DNA of 64,000 bases from G963668605 sp963793625 (GTDB lineage: Bacteria; Acidobacteriota; Terriglobia; Bryobacterales; Bryobacteraceae): contig CAWCAT010000037.1 in the NCBI GenBank assembly GCA_963793625.1, forward strand, positions 62,001 through 126,000, in the 5' to 3' direction. Below are positions 18,478 through 27,976 of this stretch, in pieces. The position numbers and the translations under genes were made by a program. The notes under the pieces were generated by a model, which was not told the origin of the DNA, made no database searches, and saw nothing but the letters and a program-made list of their open reading frames with translations. Within the stretch, counting starts at the first letter, position 1, and each line of letters starts with the position of its first letter.

Positions 18478-19200
18478 ATGGTTCCCGGCGACATTGATTT
18501 CACGTCAGAACCGAAGCAGCGCAGACTGAGCCCCGGCGCGGTGATCGCGATTCTGCTGATCGCCGTTGGCGCGCTGTTGTTTCTGGATCAAAACGGCATC
18601 ATCGACGCATGGCGCATCCTGCGCTACTGGCCGCTGGCGCTGATTGCGGTGGGCCTGCTGAAGCTGGCACAGCGGGATTGCGGGAGCAGGGCGGGCGCAA
18701 TCATTCTCATCGTGATCGGCGTGCTCAACTCGGGTTGGGCGATCGGCTTCGCGACATGGTCCCGCATGTGGCCGCTCCTGATCATCATTGTGGGGGGCGT
18801 GCTGCTGTGGAACGCACTCTCGCCGCAGCGGGACGACACGACGCAAATCGCAGCGGAGCGTTCACGCCTGAACGAGTGGGCCCTGTTCGGCGGCGGCGAG
18901 CGGAAGCTGAGCATGCCGGATTTCGAGCGTGGTGACCTGCTCGCAATTTTCGGCGGCTTCGACATCGACCTTCGCCGTGCGGGGATGAAGAACGGGCGGG
19001 CCGTGATCGAAGCGAATTGTCTGTTCGGGGGAATTACACTGAAGGTCCCCGAGGACTGGAACGTCATCATGCGCGGCACCGGCATATTCGGCGGCTACTC
19101 CGATTCCACGCGCCATCCGCGCGCGGAGGAAGTGCCGATGGCGAACCAGCTTCTGGTGCGCGGGATCGCCATGTTCGGCGGCGTAGACGTAAAGAATTAG
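18478..19200 (+). CDS. LiaF-like cell-envelope stress membrane protein
   Basis: An intact 240-residue protein with a good ribosome site (GGAGGAG) before ATG 18478. Four membrane segments (about 22-110) with the RYWPLALIAVG motif are followed by a cytoplasmic domain with repeated FGG turns (LFGGGERKL, IFGGFDIDLRRA, LFGGITLKVPEDW, IFGGYSDSTRHP, MFGGVDVKN). That glycine-turn beta pattern is the LiaF/YvqF C-terminal domain, which in Firmicutes restrains a LiaS-type kinase. Here the next gene is a LytS-type kinase, so an analogous restraint is plausible. Confidence 0.85.
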   Translation: MVPGDIDFTSEPKQRRLSPGAVIAILLIAVGALLFLDQNGIIDAWRILRYWPLALIAVGLLKLAQRDCGSRAGAIILIVIGVLNSGWAIGFATWSRMWPLLIIIVGGVLLWNALSPQRDDTTQIAAERSRLNEWALFGGGERKLSMPDFERGDLLAIFGGFDIDLRRAGMKNGRAVIEANCLFGGITLKVPEDWNVIMRGTGIFGGYSDSTRHPRAEEVPMANQLLVRGIAMFGGVDVKN

Positions 19201-19204
19201 CTCG

Positions 19205-20269
19205 ATGCACCCGCTGCTGGCCCGGTTCAGCCGCTTCGCGGCGTATCTGCTCGCGTGGGTTCCGCTCACGGCGATGCTGGTGTACCTGGTGGCTGTGCCG
19301 GGCGGGTTCGGCGTGGGTATAAGTGCGCTGGTGCTCGCGCCTTCCGCGCTCGTCTACGCGTTCGTGTGCCTCTCGACGTGGTTCTCCTGCCGGCTGCTGC
19401 CGCTGGACAAGGCAAGTACGGTGCGGGTACTCGCGATTCACGGAGCGGGCTCCTGCGTCGCGGGCTTCATCTGGGCGGCGGCGACCCTGGCGTATTCACG
19501 CGTGGTGTTCGAGTGGTTGCGCGTCGGCGCGGGCGAGAGCCGGCGGTTCGCGCAGCAGGCCGGGCCGATCCTGGTGGGCGCCGGTGTTCTGCTCTACCTG
19601 CTTTCGGTGGCGTTCCATTATGTGCTGGCCTCGGCTGCGGCGCGCAAACAGGCGGAACTCCGCGAGCGCGAGGCGCGTGTGCTCGCGAGCGAGGCGGAAT
19701 TGCGAGCACTCAAGGCGCAAGTCAACCCGCACTTTCTGTTCAACAGCCTGAATTCGATCAGCGCGCTGACGAGCGTAGATCCTGTCGGGGCGCGGGAGAT
19801 GTGCGTGCTGCTTGGCGATTTCTTGAGGCACACGCTCGGGCTCGGCGAGCGCGCGGTGATCCCCCTGAGAGACGAACTCGCGATGGTGCGGAACTTCCTG
19901 GCGATCGAGCGGGTGCGTTTCGGAGGGCGGTTGCGCGTGGAGGAAGACGTGGAGGACGCGGCCGAGGCGTGCCTGGTTCCGCCGCTCGTCCTTCAGCCGC
20001 TGATTGAGAATGCAGTGAAACACGGCATCGCAAACCTGGCGGAGGGCGGCTTCGTGCGTCTGGAAGCCAGGCGGGAGAACGGCGGCCTGATGGTGGCGGT
20101 GGAGAATGCCTTCGACCCCGAATACATCGCGCCGCGGAAGAGCGGCCTGGGGCTCGTGAACGTGCGCCGGCGGCTTGAAACGCGGTACGGTGAACGCGCC
20201 GCGCTGCGTATTTTCACGAACGGCGATCGGTACCGCGTACGGCTGTCGCTGCCGTTGGAGGAGAAATGA
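19205..20269 (+). CDS. LytS/YehU-type sensor histidine kinase
   Basis: An intact 354-residue protein. Four or five N-terminal membrane helices (about 12-145) lead through a coiled coil to the His_kinase domain with the H-box AQVNPHFLFNSLNSISAL (phospho-acceptor His176). An HATPase domain follows, with N-box PLIENAVKHG and glycine box KSGLGLVNVRRRL. It lacks a 5TM-5TMR LytS sensor and any ligand domain outside the membrane, so input probably comes through the membrane, perhaps from the LiaF-like neighbour. Its TGA overlaps the regulator ATG (ATGA at 20266). Confidence 0.92.
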   Translation: MHPLLARFSRFAAYLLAWVPLTAMLVYLVAVPGGFGVGISALVLAPSALVYAFVCLSTWFSCRLLPLDKASTVRVLAIHGAGSCVAGFIWAAATLAYSRVVFEWLRVGAGESRRFAQQAGPILVGAGVLLYLLSVAFHYVLASAAARKQAELREREARVLASEAELRALKAQVNPHFLFNSLNSISALTSVDPVGAREMCVLLGDFLRHTLGLGERAVIPLRDELAMVRNFLAIERVRFGGRLRVEEDVEDAAEACLVPPLVLQPLIENAVKHGIANLAEGGFVRLEARRENGGLMVAVENAFDPEYIAPRKSGLGLVNVRRRLETRYGERAALRIFTNGDRYRVRLSLPLEEK

Positions 20270-21024
20270 GCGCACTTCGCGCCCTGATCGTGGATGACGA
20301 GGAACTCGCGCGCCGTGTGGTTCGGGAGATGCTGGCGCCGCATGCCGACATCGAGATCGTGGCGGAGTGCGCCAACGGCTTCGAGGCCGTGAAGGCCGTC
20401 GGCCGAGCTCAGGCCCGACCTGCTGTTCCTCGACATCCAGATGCCGAAGCTCGACGGCTTCGAGGTGCTCGAACTGGTCGGGCGCCGAGCGCCGCGGTCG
20501 TCTTCGTCACGGCGTACGACGAGTACGCGCTGCGCGCGTTCGAGGTGCACGCGGTGGATTACCTGCTGAAGCCGTTCAGCCAGGAGCGCTTGGCCGACGC
20601 GCTCGAGCGCGCGCGCGCCGGAGCGGCTGGCGCGAACGGCGTCCGTCCGCGGCGCTGCGTGGCAGCAGCGCGGCGCGCGGCGACGCGCCGGCCGAGCGCT
20701 CATCGTGCGCGACGGCGCGCAGGTGCACGTCATCCCCGTCGACGCAGCTCGACTACGTCGAGGCGCAGGACGACTACGTCTGCCTGCACGCCGGAGGGAA
20801 GAAGTACCTCAAGGAGCAGACGATGGCTCGAGCCTGGAGACGTGCTGGATCCCGCGCGCTTCGTCCGCATCCACCGCTCGTACATCGTGAACATCGAGCG
20901 GCATCGCGCGGATCGAGCCGTACGCGAAGGACAGCCGCGTCGCGATCCTGCCGACGGCACGCGGCTGCCGGTGAGCCGGGCGGGCTACGCGCGGCTGCGC
21001 GAACTGCTGGGCGATCAGAGCTGA
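20266..21024 (+). CDS. LytTR-family response regulator (frameshifted)
   Basis: It starts at ATG 20266. The receiver domain reads LRALIVDDEELARRVV, then after an indel near 20405 LFLDIQMPKLDGFEVLEL with the phospho-acceptor Asp, then VVFVTAYDEYALRAFEVHAV followed by DYLLKPFSQ. The C-terminal LytTR domain is recoverable over three frames (DYVEAQDDYVCLHAGGKKYL, RIHRSYIVNIER, LPVSRAGYARLREL). At least six single-base indels lie between 20400 and 20960. The C-terminus overlaps the end of hisA by ten bases, tail to tail. It is the output of the LiaF/LytS module. Confidence 0.88.
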   Translation: MSALRALIVDDEELARRVVREMLAPHADIEIVAECANGFEAVKAVGRAQARPAVPRHPDAEARRLRGARTGRAPSAAVVFVTAYDEYALRAFEVHAVDYLLKPFSQERLADALERARAGAAGANGVRPRRCVAAARRAATRRPSAHRARRRAGARHPRRRSSTTSRRRTTTSACTPEGRSTSRSRRWLEPGDVLDPARFVRIHRSYIVNIERHRADRAVREGQPRRDPADGTRLPVSRAGYARLRELLGDQS

Positions 21025-21733
21025 CCGTCAGTGCGATTCATGCGCGCCAGTTCGGCGAGATCGAGGCGGCCCGTGTAGATCGCCATGCCGAGCGCGGCGT
21101 GGACGCCGATGCGCTGAAGCTCGCGCACGTCGTCAAGCGTGGTGATGCCGCCCGCCGCGGTGATCTCGAGCGAGGTCGCGGCGCGCAGCCGGCGGAACCA
21201 GTCGAGGTCCGTGCCCTGCATCATGCCTTCCTTGTCCACGTAGGTGCAGAGGAACCCGCCGCAGTAGGGCTCCAGCTCGCGCAGCACCTCTTCGGCGCGA
21301 GAGTCGCGTCGACTCCTGCCAGCCCTTCACGACGATGCGTCCGCCCTTCGAATCGAGCGCGATCACGACGCCGTTCGCGGCCGACCGCGGCTGCAAGTTT
21401 CTCAAGCAGCAGCGACGTTGACGCCGTCGGAGCCGAAAACGCCGCCGTGCCGACGATGACGCGGTGCGCGCCCTGATCGAGCAACGCGCGGCGCGCGCTC
21501 CGCAGTGCGCACGCCGCCGCCGACGCGGGTCCGCGCACGTGCGGCGAGGAACTCGACGATGGCGTCGTTGGAGCCGCGGCCGAGCGCGGCATCCAGATCG
21601 ATCACCTGAATCTCCGGAAAGGCGGCGAACTGCTCCAGCATCTCCAGCGGCGGTCGCCTTCGAGCGCTTTGTCGCGGCCCTGGACGAGCTGCACCACTTT
21701 GCCGTCCATCAGGTCGATGCAGGGAATGATCAT
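21015..21733 (-). CDS. hisA: 1-(5-phosphoribosyl)-5-[(5-phosphoribosylamino)methylideneamino]imidazole-4-carboxamide isomerase
   Basis: Histidine biosynthesis, the ProFAR to PRFAR step. It starts at ATG 21733 (MIIPCIDLMDGKVVQLVQG, with the catalytic Asp in IDL). Conserved segments are VIDLDAALGRGSND, ARTRVGGGVRT, GAHRVIVGTAAF, FLCTYVDKEGMMQGTDLDWF with the second catalytic Asp, and the phosphate-binding ITAAGGITTLDDV. Indels at about 21310-21400, 21470-21520 and 21650 split it into three frames. It is the last gene of the operon, ten bases after hisF. Confidence 0.92.
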
Positions 21734-21743
21734 GTCGCGTCTC

Positions 21744-22500
21744 CTAACCGGGATGCCGCGCGCGTGCCAGAAACTGCTTGAGGTCGTCCACGGTGTAGGT
21801 GCCGTAGTGGAAGATGGAAGCGGCGAGCGCCGCGTCGGCTTCGCCTTCGGTGAGCACGCGCACGAAATGCTCGGGCTTGCCTGCGCCGCCGGACGCGATC
21901 ACCGGGATGTGCGTGGCGCGCGAAACGGCGCGCGTCAGTTCGCAATCGAAGCCGTCCTGCACGCCGTCGGTATCCATGGAAGTCAGCAGGATTTCGCCCG
22001 CGCCGAGCGCTTCGCCGCGCGCGGCCCACTCGACGGCGTCGATGCCTGTCATCGTCGCGGCCGCCGCGCACGTAACACGTTCCACGCGCCGCGGCGCGAC
22101 GCGCCTGGCGTCGATCGCCAGCACCACGGCCTGCGCGCCGAATTCTTCGCTCAGTTCGGTGATCAGCTCCGGCCGGTGCACCGCGGCCGTGTTGACGCTG
22201 ACCTTGTCCGCGCCCGCGAGCAGGATCCGCCGCGCGTCGGCGACGCGAGCGGATGCCGCCGCCCACCGTGAGCGGGATGAAGACTTCGCGCGCCGTGCGG
22301 GCGACGACGTCGGCCATGGTGTCGCGGGCGTCGCTCGATGCCGTGATGTCGAGAAAGACGAGTTCGTCGGCGCCCTGCTGGTTGTAGCGGTCGGCCAGTT
22401 CCACCGGGTCGCCCGCGTCGCGCAGGTTCACGAAGTTCACGCCTTTCACCACGCGTCCGGCGGTGACGTCCAGGCAGGGAATGATGCGTTTGGCGAGCAT
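21744..22500 (-). CDS. hisF: Imidazole glycerol phosphate synthase, cyclase subunit
   Basis: It starts at ATG 22500 (MLAKRIIPCLDVTAGRVVKG, catalytic Asp11 in CLD). Other conserved parts are FLDITASSDAR, VFIPLTVGGGIRS, VVLAIDAR, the second catalytic Asp in ILLTSMDTDGVQDGFD, and VIASGGAGKPEHFV. Indels near 22250 and 22060 break the frame. The end DLKQFLARARHPG is at TAG 21744-21746. It acts with HisH, using ammonia to make imidazole glycerol phosphate and AICAR. The hisH stop is one base before its ATG. Confidence 0.93.
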
Positions 22501-22501
22501 G

Positions 22502-23102
22502 TCAGAGCTCCACGAAATTCTTCACGATTTGCAGCCCGAGCGGGCCCGGACTTCTCCGGGTGAAACTGCACGCCGAAGATGTTGCCGCATTCGAGCAGCC
22601 GCCGTGTAGGGCAGTGTGTACGTGCAGGTGGCCGCGGTGGCGTGGATGCAGCGGAACGTAATAGCTGTGCGCGAAATAGACGTACGGCTCGGCGCCGATG
22701 CCCGCCAGCAGGCGCGAGTCCGCGCGGCTTCCAGACTCGTTCCAGCCCATATGCGGCACGCGCGCGCCGGCGGGAAAGCGCTTCACCGTGCCTGCGAACA
22801 GCCCGAGGCCTGCGAGCGCCGGCGCTTCCTCGCTCGCTTTCGAACAGCGCCTGCAGGCCGAGGCAGATGCCGAGGAACGGCACGCCGGCCGTGATGCGTC
22901 TCCTCGAGCGCGCTCCGCACATCCAGTTGCGTCGAGCGCGCGCATCATCTGGCCGAAATGTCCGACGCCCGGCAGAATGATCTTGGACGCGCGCGCGCAG
23001 TCCCGCGGCGTCGCGCACGATGTTGTATTCCGCGCCGATCGCGCCGAGCGTGTTCTCCACGGAACGCAGGTTGCCTGCGCCGTAATCGAAGATCGCGATC
23101 AC
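22502..23102 (-). CDS. hisH: Imidazole glycerol phosphate synthase, glutaminase subunit
   Basis: It starts at GTG 23102 (VIAIFDYGAGNLRSVENTL), overlapping the hisB stop. The class-I amidotransferase nucleophile motif is VPFLGICLGLQALFE (Cys in GICLG). The catalytic His-Glu pair is in FGVQFHPEKSG, and the C-terminus LQIVKNFVEL ends at TGA 22502. Four or more indels lie between 22540 and 22990. It provides ammonia from glutamine to HisF. Confidence 0.92.
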
Positions 23103-23683
23103 AGCAGACCCTTGGTGGACGGCAGTTCGTCCTTCAGCCGCTCGTCCTTCGAGCAGGCGAATTTCATCGCGCGCGCGAAGCACTTGAAGACCGCCTCGAT
23201 CTTGTGATGGCTCGAGCGGCCGTACAGCACCTTCACGTGCAGGTTCGCGCCCGCGTGATTGACGAAGCCGTGGAAGAAGTCTTCGACCAGTTCGGCCTGA
23301 AGATCGCCGACCAGCCGCGACCTTACGTCCTTGTAAACGAGGTACGGCCGCCCGCCCAGATCGACGCGCCACAACCGCGAGCGTCTCGTCCATCGGCATC
23401 ACAAAATAGCCGGCGCGATTGATGCCCTTGCGGTCGCCGAGCGCCTGCGCGAAGAGCTGGCCGAGCACGATGCCGACGTCTTCGACCGTGTGGTGCTGGT
23501 CGACGTCCAGATCGCCGTCGGCTGCAGCTCAGGTCGAAGCCGCCGTGCTTGGTGAACAGCTCCAGCATGTGATCGAGGAAACGGATGCCGGTGGAGATCG
23601 GTGTACTTGCCGCGGCCCTCGATCTTGAGCGTGCCGCGGATCTGGGTTTCGCTCGTGTTGCGTTCAACTGTGGCGGTTCTCAT
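23099..23683 (-). CDS. hisB: Imidazoleglycerol-phosphate dehydratase (monofunctional)
   Basis: It starts at ATG 23683 (MRTATVERNTSETQI). IGPD motifs are RFLDHMLELFTKHGGFDL (metal-binding DHM), the HHTVED element recoverable near 23490, GYFVMPMDETLAVV, and EDFFHGFVNHAGANLHV followed by GRSSHHKIEAVFKCFARAM. It ends at TGA 23099. No phosphatase domain is fused; the separate HAD gene lies directly upstream and overlaps by ATGA. Indels near 23370, 23520 and 23600 break the frame. Confidence 0.92.
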
Positions 23684-24375
23684 TGGGGCAGCACCTCTCC
23701 AGTTGATTGATGTCTGTCGAGCACGGCGATCGCGCCTTTCGGCCTGAAGCAGCGCGACACAGCTCGTCGCGCCCGGGCTGTCGAGCTGCGGCGATGCCGA
23801 TGAACGGCACTCCTGCGGCGCGCGCGCGCGAGCATCGTCCACGGTGTCGCCGACGTACCAGATCCGCTCGCGCCGGCGGCAGTTTCGCGCGATCTGCACA
23901 GGCCGTCGCGGCGCGGGCTTGCGGTTCGGCACATCGTCGGCGGTGATCGATCGGATCGAAGAAGCCGTTCAGCGCGAAGCGCTCGAGCGTGACGTGCGAT
24001 TCTCGCACTCGTGGCGGCCGGTGAAGATCGCGAAGCCGGAACCGCGCCGCCAGCCGTTCGAGCAAACCGTCGGCCGGCATCCAGCGTCTCGCGTAGATCA
24101 GGCCGTCGTTGTCCTCGCCCAAGAAGATGCTGCATTGAAGTGCTCCACGACGTCGTCGTAACTCAACATCTACGCCCTGCGTCCGCGCAGAGCTTGTGCG
24201 AGAGGTGCCAATCGTTGTTCCAGCCGCCGCGGTTCTTGTAATCCTGGATCAGCGTCGCGGCCGATCGTCTTGCCCGTGAAGTGCTGCGACGGTCTGCACG
24301 ATGGCCTCGCGGTAGGACTCGGTGACCTCCACCAGCACGCCATCCATATCGAAAACCAGGACCGGTCTCGTTCAC
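23680..24375 (-). CDS. HAD-IA hydrolase in the his operon, candidate histidinol-phosphatase (frameshifted)
   Basis: The GTG at 24375 overlaps the hisC stop. After one indel it reads VLVFDMDGVLVEVTESYREA (nucleophile motif DMDGV). Then come NRGGWNNDWHLSHKLCADAG, FAIFTGRHE, FALNGFFDPI and the C-terminal motif IWYVGDTVDDARAARAAG (HAD motif IV). It ends at TGA 23680, coupled to hisB. HAD-IA proteins of this kind sit between hisC and hisB in several phyla. Because no other histidinol-phosphate phosphatase is present in the operon, that role is the simplest inference, not proven. Confidence 0.82.
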
Positions 24376-25439
24376 CAGATGCTCTCCAATTCAGCAAGAA
24401 AGCGCCCACCTGTCGCGGCGTCCCGACCGTGACGCGCACGCATCCCGGCAATCTCGTAACTGCGGTCGCGCACCAGCACGCCCGCGCTCGCGCAGTCGGT
24501 CGCGGACCTCGATGGCCCGCTGGCGCCGATCTGGAACAGGACGAAGTTCGCCTGGCTCGGGAAGTAGCGGATGCCGAGCGCGGTCAAAGCCCGCGTACAG
24601 CACGTCGCGCGCGGCCAGCACTTCGGCGACATACCTGCCGACGTACTCGCGTATCGCGGACCGCCGCGCGCGCGGCCAGCGCCGCCAGCGTGTTCACGCT
24701 GTAAGGCGATTGCGCCTTGTGCATGTACGCGACGTTTTCCGGCTGCGAAAACAGGCAGCCGAAGCGCATGCGCCGCCATGCCGAACACCTTCGAAAAAGT
24801 GCGGCTGACGAACAGGTTCGGGTACGCGGTCAGATCAGCGGCAGCGCCGTGACGCCGTAGAACTCGAAGTAGGCCTCGTCGATCAGGACAGCTGCCTGCG
24901 GCGCCTGCTCGAGAATGCGCTCGATCGCCGTCAAGACCGAGCGCCGTGCCGGTTGGATTGTTCGGATTCGCGATCAGGATCGCGCGCGTGTCGGGCGTCG
25001 ATGGCGTCGAGCAACTCGTCGAGCGGGAACGCGAGGTTCCGTCGCTGGTAGTCGAGTCTCGCGGATCGCCGCGCCGGCCACTTCCGCGTAGAAGCGATAC
25101 ATCGCGTAGCCGGGCGCAGCACACACGTCGTCGCCGTCATCGACGTACGTGTTGATCAGGACCTGAATCGCTTCGTCAGTGCCGTTCGTGAACAGCAGCT
25201 GCTCTTCGCGGCACACCGAAGAACGCGGCGAGTTCGCGCTTCGCTTCGCCGTACTCCGGGATAGACGGTCAGCCTGCTCGCGCGTCAGGCATTCGCGCAG
25301 ACATCTCGAGCACGCGCGGCGAGCAGCCGACTGTGTTCTCGTTGAAATCGAGACGCAGTTTGTCGGCGCGCCCGCCGGTCGGCGGCGAGTACGGCGCCAT
25401 GCGCAGCACGGCTTCGCGCGGGCGCAGAGCTTCAGCCAG
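24372..25439 (-). CDS. hisC: Histidinol-phosphate aminotransferase (frameshifted)
   Basis: A PLP-dependent class-I/II aminotransferase. Recoverable motifs: LRLDFNENTVGCSPRVLE, LLFTNGTDEAIQVLINTYVD, AILIANPNNPTGT (Asn-Pro binding motif), VLIDEAYFEF, SRTFSKVFGMA with the Schiff-base Lys, and YFPSQANFVLFQIG. It ends ELESIW at TGA 24372, overlapping the HAD gene. The start is unclear: a CTG at 25439 stands where ATG would be expected (CTGGCTGAAGCTCTGCGC), possibly an error. About ten indels occur. It converts imidazole acetol phosphate to histidinol phosphate. Confidence 0.92.
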
Positions 25440-26691
25440 ATGCGCACCTCCACGGAGCGGGCGTGCGCTTCGAGTCCTTCGGCGCGCGCCAGCGTCGTGA
25501 TCGCCGGCGCGAGCCGCTTCAAGCGCGTCCGCGGCTCAACTCCTGCACGGAAATCACTTTGACGAAATCGAGCAGCCGAAAGCCCGCCGCGCACGCGCGC
25601 CGCGCCGGTCGTCGGCAGCACATGGTTGGGTCCGGAGGCGTAATCGCCCGCGGCTTCCGGGCTGTGCGGGCCGACGAAAACGCTGCCGGCGTGCCGCACC
25701 CGGTCCAGCAGTGCGCGCTCGGAATGCTGAGGTGCTCCGGCGCAAAGCGATTCGAGAGTCTCCAGCGCCTCGTCGAGCGAGTCGACGACCAGAATGATGG
25801 CGCTGTTCTTGTCGATCGCCTTCGCGCGCGACAGCGCGCCGTGGGCAGCGTCGCAAGCTGCCGTTCGACCTCCTTCGCCACCGCCTCGGCCAGGCTTTTC
25901 GATGTCGTCAGCAGCACGGCCGATGCTTCCACGTCGTGCTCGGCCTGCGCCAGCATGTCCGCGGCGATCACTCGCGGATCGCCATCTGCGGCAATAATCA
26001 GGATCTCCGTAGGGCCGGCGACGAAATCGATGCCCACCTCGCCGGCGAGCAGTTTCTTCGCCGCGGCGACATAGATGTTGCCGGGTCCGACGATGCGGTC
26101 CGACCTGCGGCACCGTCGTGGTGCCGTAAGCGAACGCCGCGATCGCGTGCGCGCCGCCCATCTGGAACACGTCGCGTCGCGCCCGAGCATGCGACGCGGT
26201 GCCGAAGATCTCGGCACGGCGCGCGGCGAAGCGACGCAGATGCGCGGCACGCCGGCGACCTGCGCCGGAATCACGGTCATCATCAGCGTGGAGGGCAGCG
26301 GATAGCGGCCGGAAGGAATGTAGGCGGCCACGGCGTCGAGCGGCCGCACGACCTGGCCGAGCTCGCAAGCCCGGCGCCGGTTCGCGACCATCTTCGCCTG
26401 CGGCAATGCAGTTCGGCGACGCGCGTATGTTTTTCGAGGCGGTCTCGACGGCCGCGCGGAACGCGGGCGCGAGCGCGCTCGGCGGCCGCCTGAAGCTCCG
26501 CGTGCCGGCACCGCGCACGGTCTTGCGCGTCAGCCCGTCGAACTTGCGCGCGTACTCGAGCAGCGCCTTGTCGCCCCGCTTCGCGCACGGCGTCCAGAAT
26601 CGGCCGGACCGTCTGCTTCGGCTTCGGCCAGCCGCGCCGCGCGCCGCTTGAGCAGGCGCGCCGGCCTGCTTGGATCGAGAATCCGGATCAT
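25432..26691 (-). CDS. hisD: Histidinol dehydrogenase (frameshifted)
   Basis: It starts at ATG 26691 (MIRILDPS). Conserved elements: VAAYIPSGRYPLPSTLMM, IVGPGNIYVAAAKKL, VGIDFVAGPTEILIIA, VIAADMLAQAEHDVEASAVL with catalytic-region residues, RFAPEHLSI, and PNHVLPTTGAARVRGG. The zinc-binding and catalytic His/Glu positions are within these blocks. The end lies near 25432, overlapping the hisC start. Indels are frequent between 25480 and 26660. It carries out the last two oxidations from L-histidinol to L-histidine. Confidence 0.92.
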
Positions 26692-26693
26692 GG

Positions 26694-27567
26694 CTACATC
26701 ACGATCTTGTTCAGCGGGTATTCGACAATGCCCTGCGCGCCCGGCCTGCTTCAGCCGCGGAATGATGGTGCGCACCGTGGATTCGTCGAGGATCGTGTTC
26801 ACCGCCAGCCAGTCGTCATCGCTCAGCGTGCGAAATCGTCGGGTTCTTCAGCGCGGGCAGCACGCCCAGCACCGCCGCGAGGTCACTCGCTTCGCACGTT
26901 CAGCATCAGCCCGACCTTGCCCAGCGCGTTGATCGCGCCTTCCAGCAGCATCTTGATGTCTTCGAGCTTTGCCGCTTCCACTCGTCCTCCCAGGCTTCTT
27001 CGTTCGCGATGAGCTGCGTGTTCGATTCCAGCACCGTCTCGACGATGCGCAGCTTGTTGGCGCGCAGCGACGAGCCGGTCTCGGTGACTTCGACGATGGC
27101 GTCGGCCAGCATCGGGCGGCTTCACTTCGGTCGCGCCCCAACTGAACTCCACCTTGGCCTTCACGCCGTTCGCGGCCAGATAGCGCTTCGTGGCGCCGAC
27201 CAGTTCCGTCGCGATGATCTTGCCTTCCAGGTCCTTCACCGATCTGGAACGGCGAGCTTCCGGCACGGCGAGCACCCAGCGCACTTTGCCGAAGCTCTGC
27301 TTGGCGTAGATCGAGATCGGCGACGGTCACGACGTCGGCGTCGTTCTCCTCGACCCAGTCGTGGCCGGTCAGCCCGGCGTCGAGCACGCCGTCCTCGACG
27401 TAGCGCGCCATCTCCTGCGCGCGGATCAGCATGCATTCGATCTCGGGATCGTCGATCGCGGGAAAATACGAGCGGCTGCTGGTCGTGATGTTGAAGCCGG
27501 CGCGGCGGAACAGGTCGATGGTCGCGTTCTCCAGGCTGCCTTTGGGGATGCCGAGTTTCAGTTTCAT
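26694..27567 (-). CDS. hisG: ATP phosphoribosyltransferase, long form
   Basis: It starts at ATG 27567 (MKLKLGIPKGSLENATIDLF). The catalytic half shows DDPEIECMLIRAQEMARYVE and DAGLTGHDWVEENDADVV. A C-terminal ACT-like regulatory region is present (NVRSE, LGVLPAL, NTILDESTVRTIIPRLKQAG, VEYPLNKIVM), ending at TAG 26694. This is the long, self-sufficient hexameric form that is feedback-inhibited by histidine and needs no HisZ. Indels occur at about 26730, 26830-26900, 26980, 27115, 27240 and 27320. It overlaps hisI by ATGA. Confidence 0.92.
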
Positions 27568-27947
27568 CTTGCCTCCGTAGACCTGCTCCGGGATCGTAAG
27601 TGCGCGTCTTCGGTGACGATCCACTCGCCGTTCTCGAGCGTGCGGAAGAAGCAGCTCTGATAGCCTTCGTGGCAGACGCCCGGCCCGAGCGCTTCCACCT
27701 GCACCAGCACGCAATCGCGGTCGCAGTCGGTCGAGATCTCCTTGACCACCAGCCGGTGCCCGGAGGTTTCGCCCTTCAGCCAGAGCTTGTTCCGCGAGCG
27801 GCTGTAGAACGTGGCGAAGCCGGTCTCGACCGTCATGCGGAACGCCTCTTCGTTCATGAAGCCAACCATCAGCACGCGGCCCGTGGCGTGGTCCTGAATG
27901 ACCGCCGGCATCAGGCCGTCGAGTTTGGCGAAATCGAGCATTCCCAT
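27564..27947 (-). CDS. hisI: Phosphoribosyl-AMP cyclohydrolase, first gene of the his operon
   Basis: It starts at ATG 27947, or ATG 27941 (MLDFAKLDG) six bases on. Motifs: VLMVGFMNEEAFRMTVETG, FYSRSRNKLWLKGETSGH, the metal-binding STDCDRDCVLVQVEALG and CHEGYQSCFFR. The protein has 127 residues and no fused HisE pyrophosphohydrolase; no hisE is present in the operon. The last 12 residues after VTEDAH are atypical and may reflect a frameshift. The ATG directly abuts the U-tract of an upstream terminator, so translation start and attenuation are physically linked. Confidence 0.93.
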   Translation of the reverse strand: MGMLDFAKLDGLMPAVIQDHATGRVLMVGFMNEEAFRMTVETGFATFYSRSRNKLWLKGETSGHRLVVKEISTDCDRDCVLVQVEALGPGVCHEGYQSCFFRTLENGEWIVTEDAHLRSRSRSTEAR

Positions 27948-27976
27948 AAAAAAAAGCCCGCCTTACTTCGGCGGGC
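27948..27976 (-). terminator. Rho-independent attenuator terminator before hisI
   Basis: On the minus strand GCCCGCC (27970-27976) pairs with GGCGGGC (27956-27962) around the 7-base loop GAAGTAA, followed by eight T (27948-27955). The run ends one base before the hisI ATG at 27947. The hairpin also contains the TAAGG that is the only SD-like element near that ATG, so it could hide the ribosome site as well as stop transcription. Confidence 0.88.

Noticed and set aside
20400..27500. Programmed frameshifting or pseudogenisation of the his operon and the LytTR gene
   Set aside because: Indels are too many and too scattered, with no slippery-site or pseudoknot pattern, and all motifs are intact. 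Sequencing error is far simpler.
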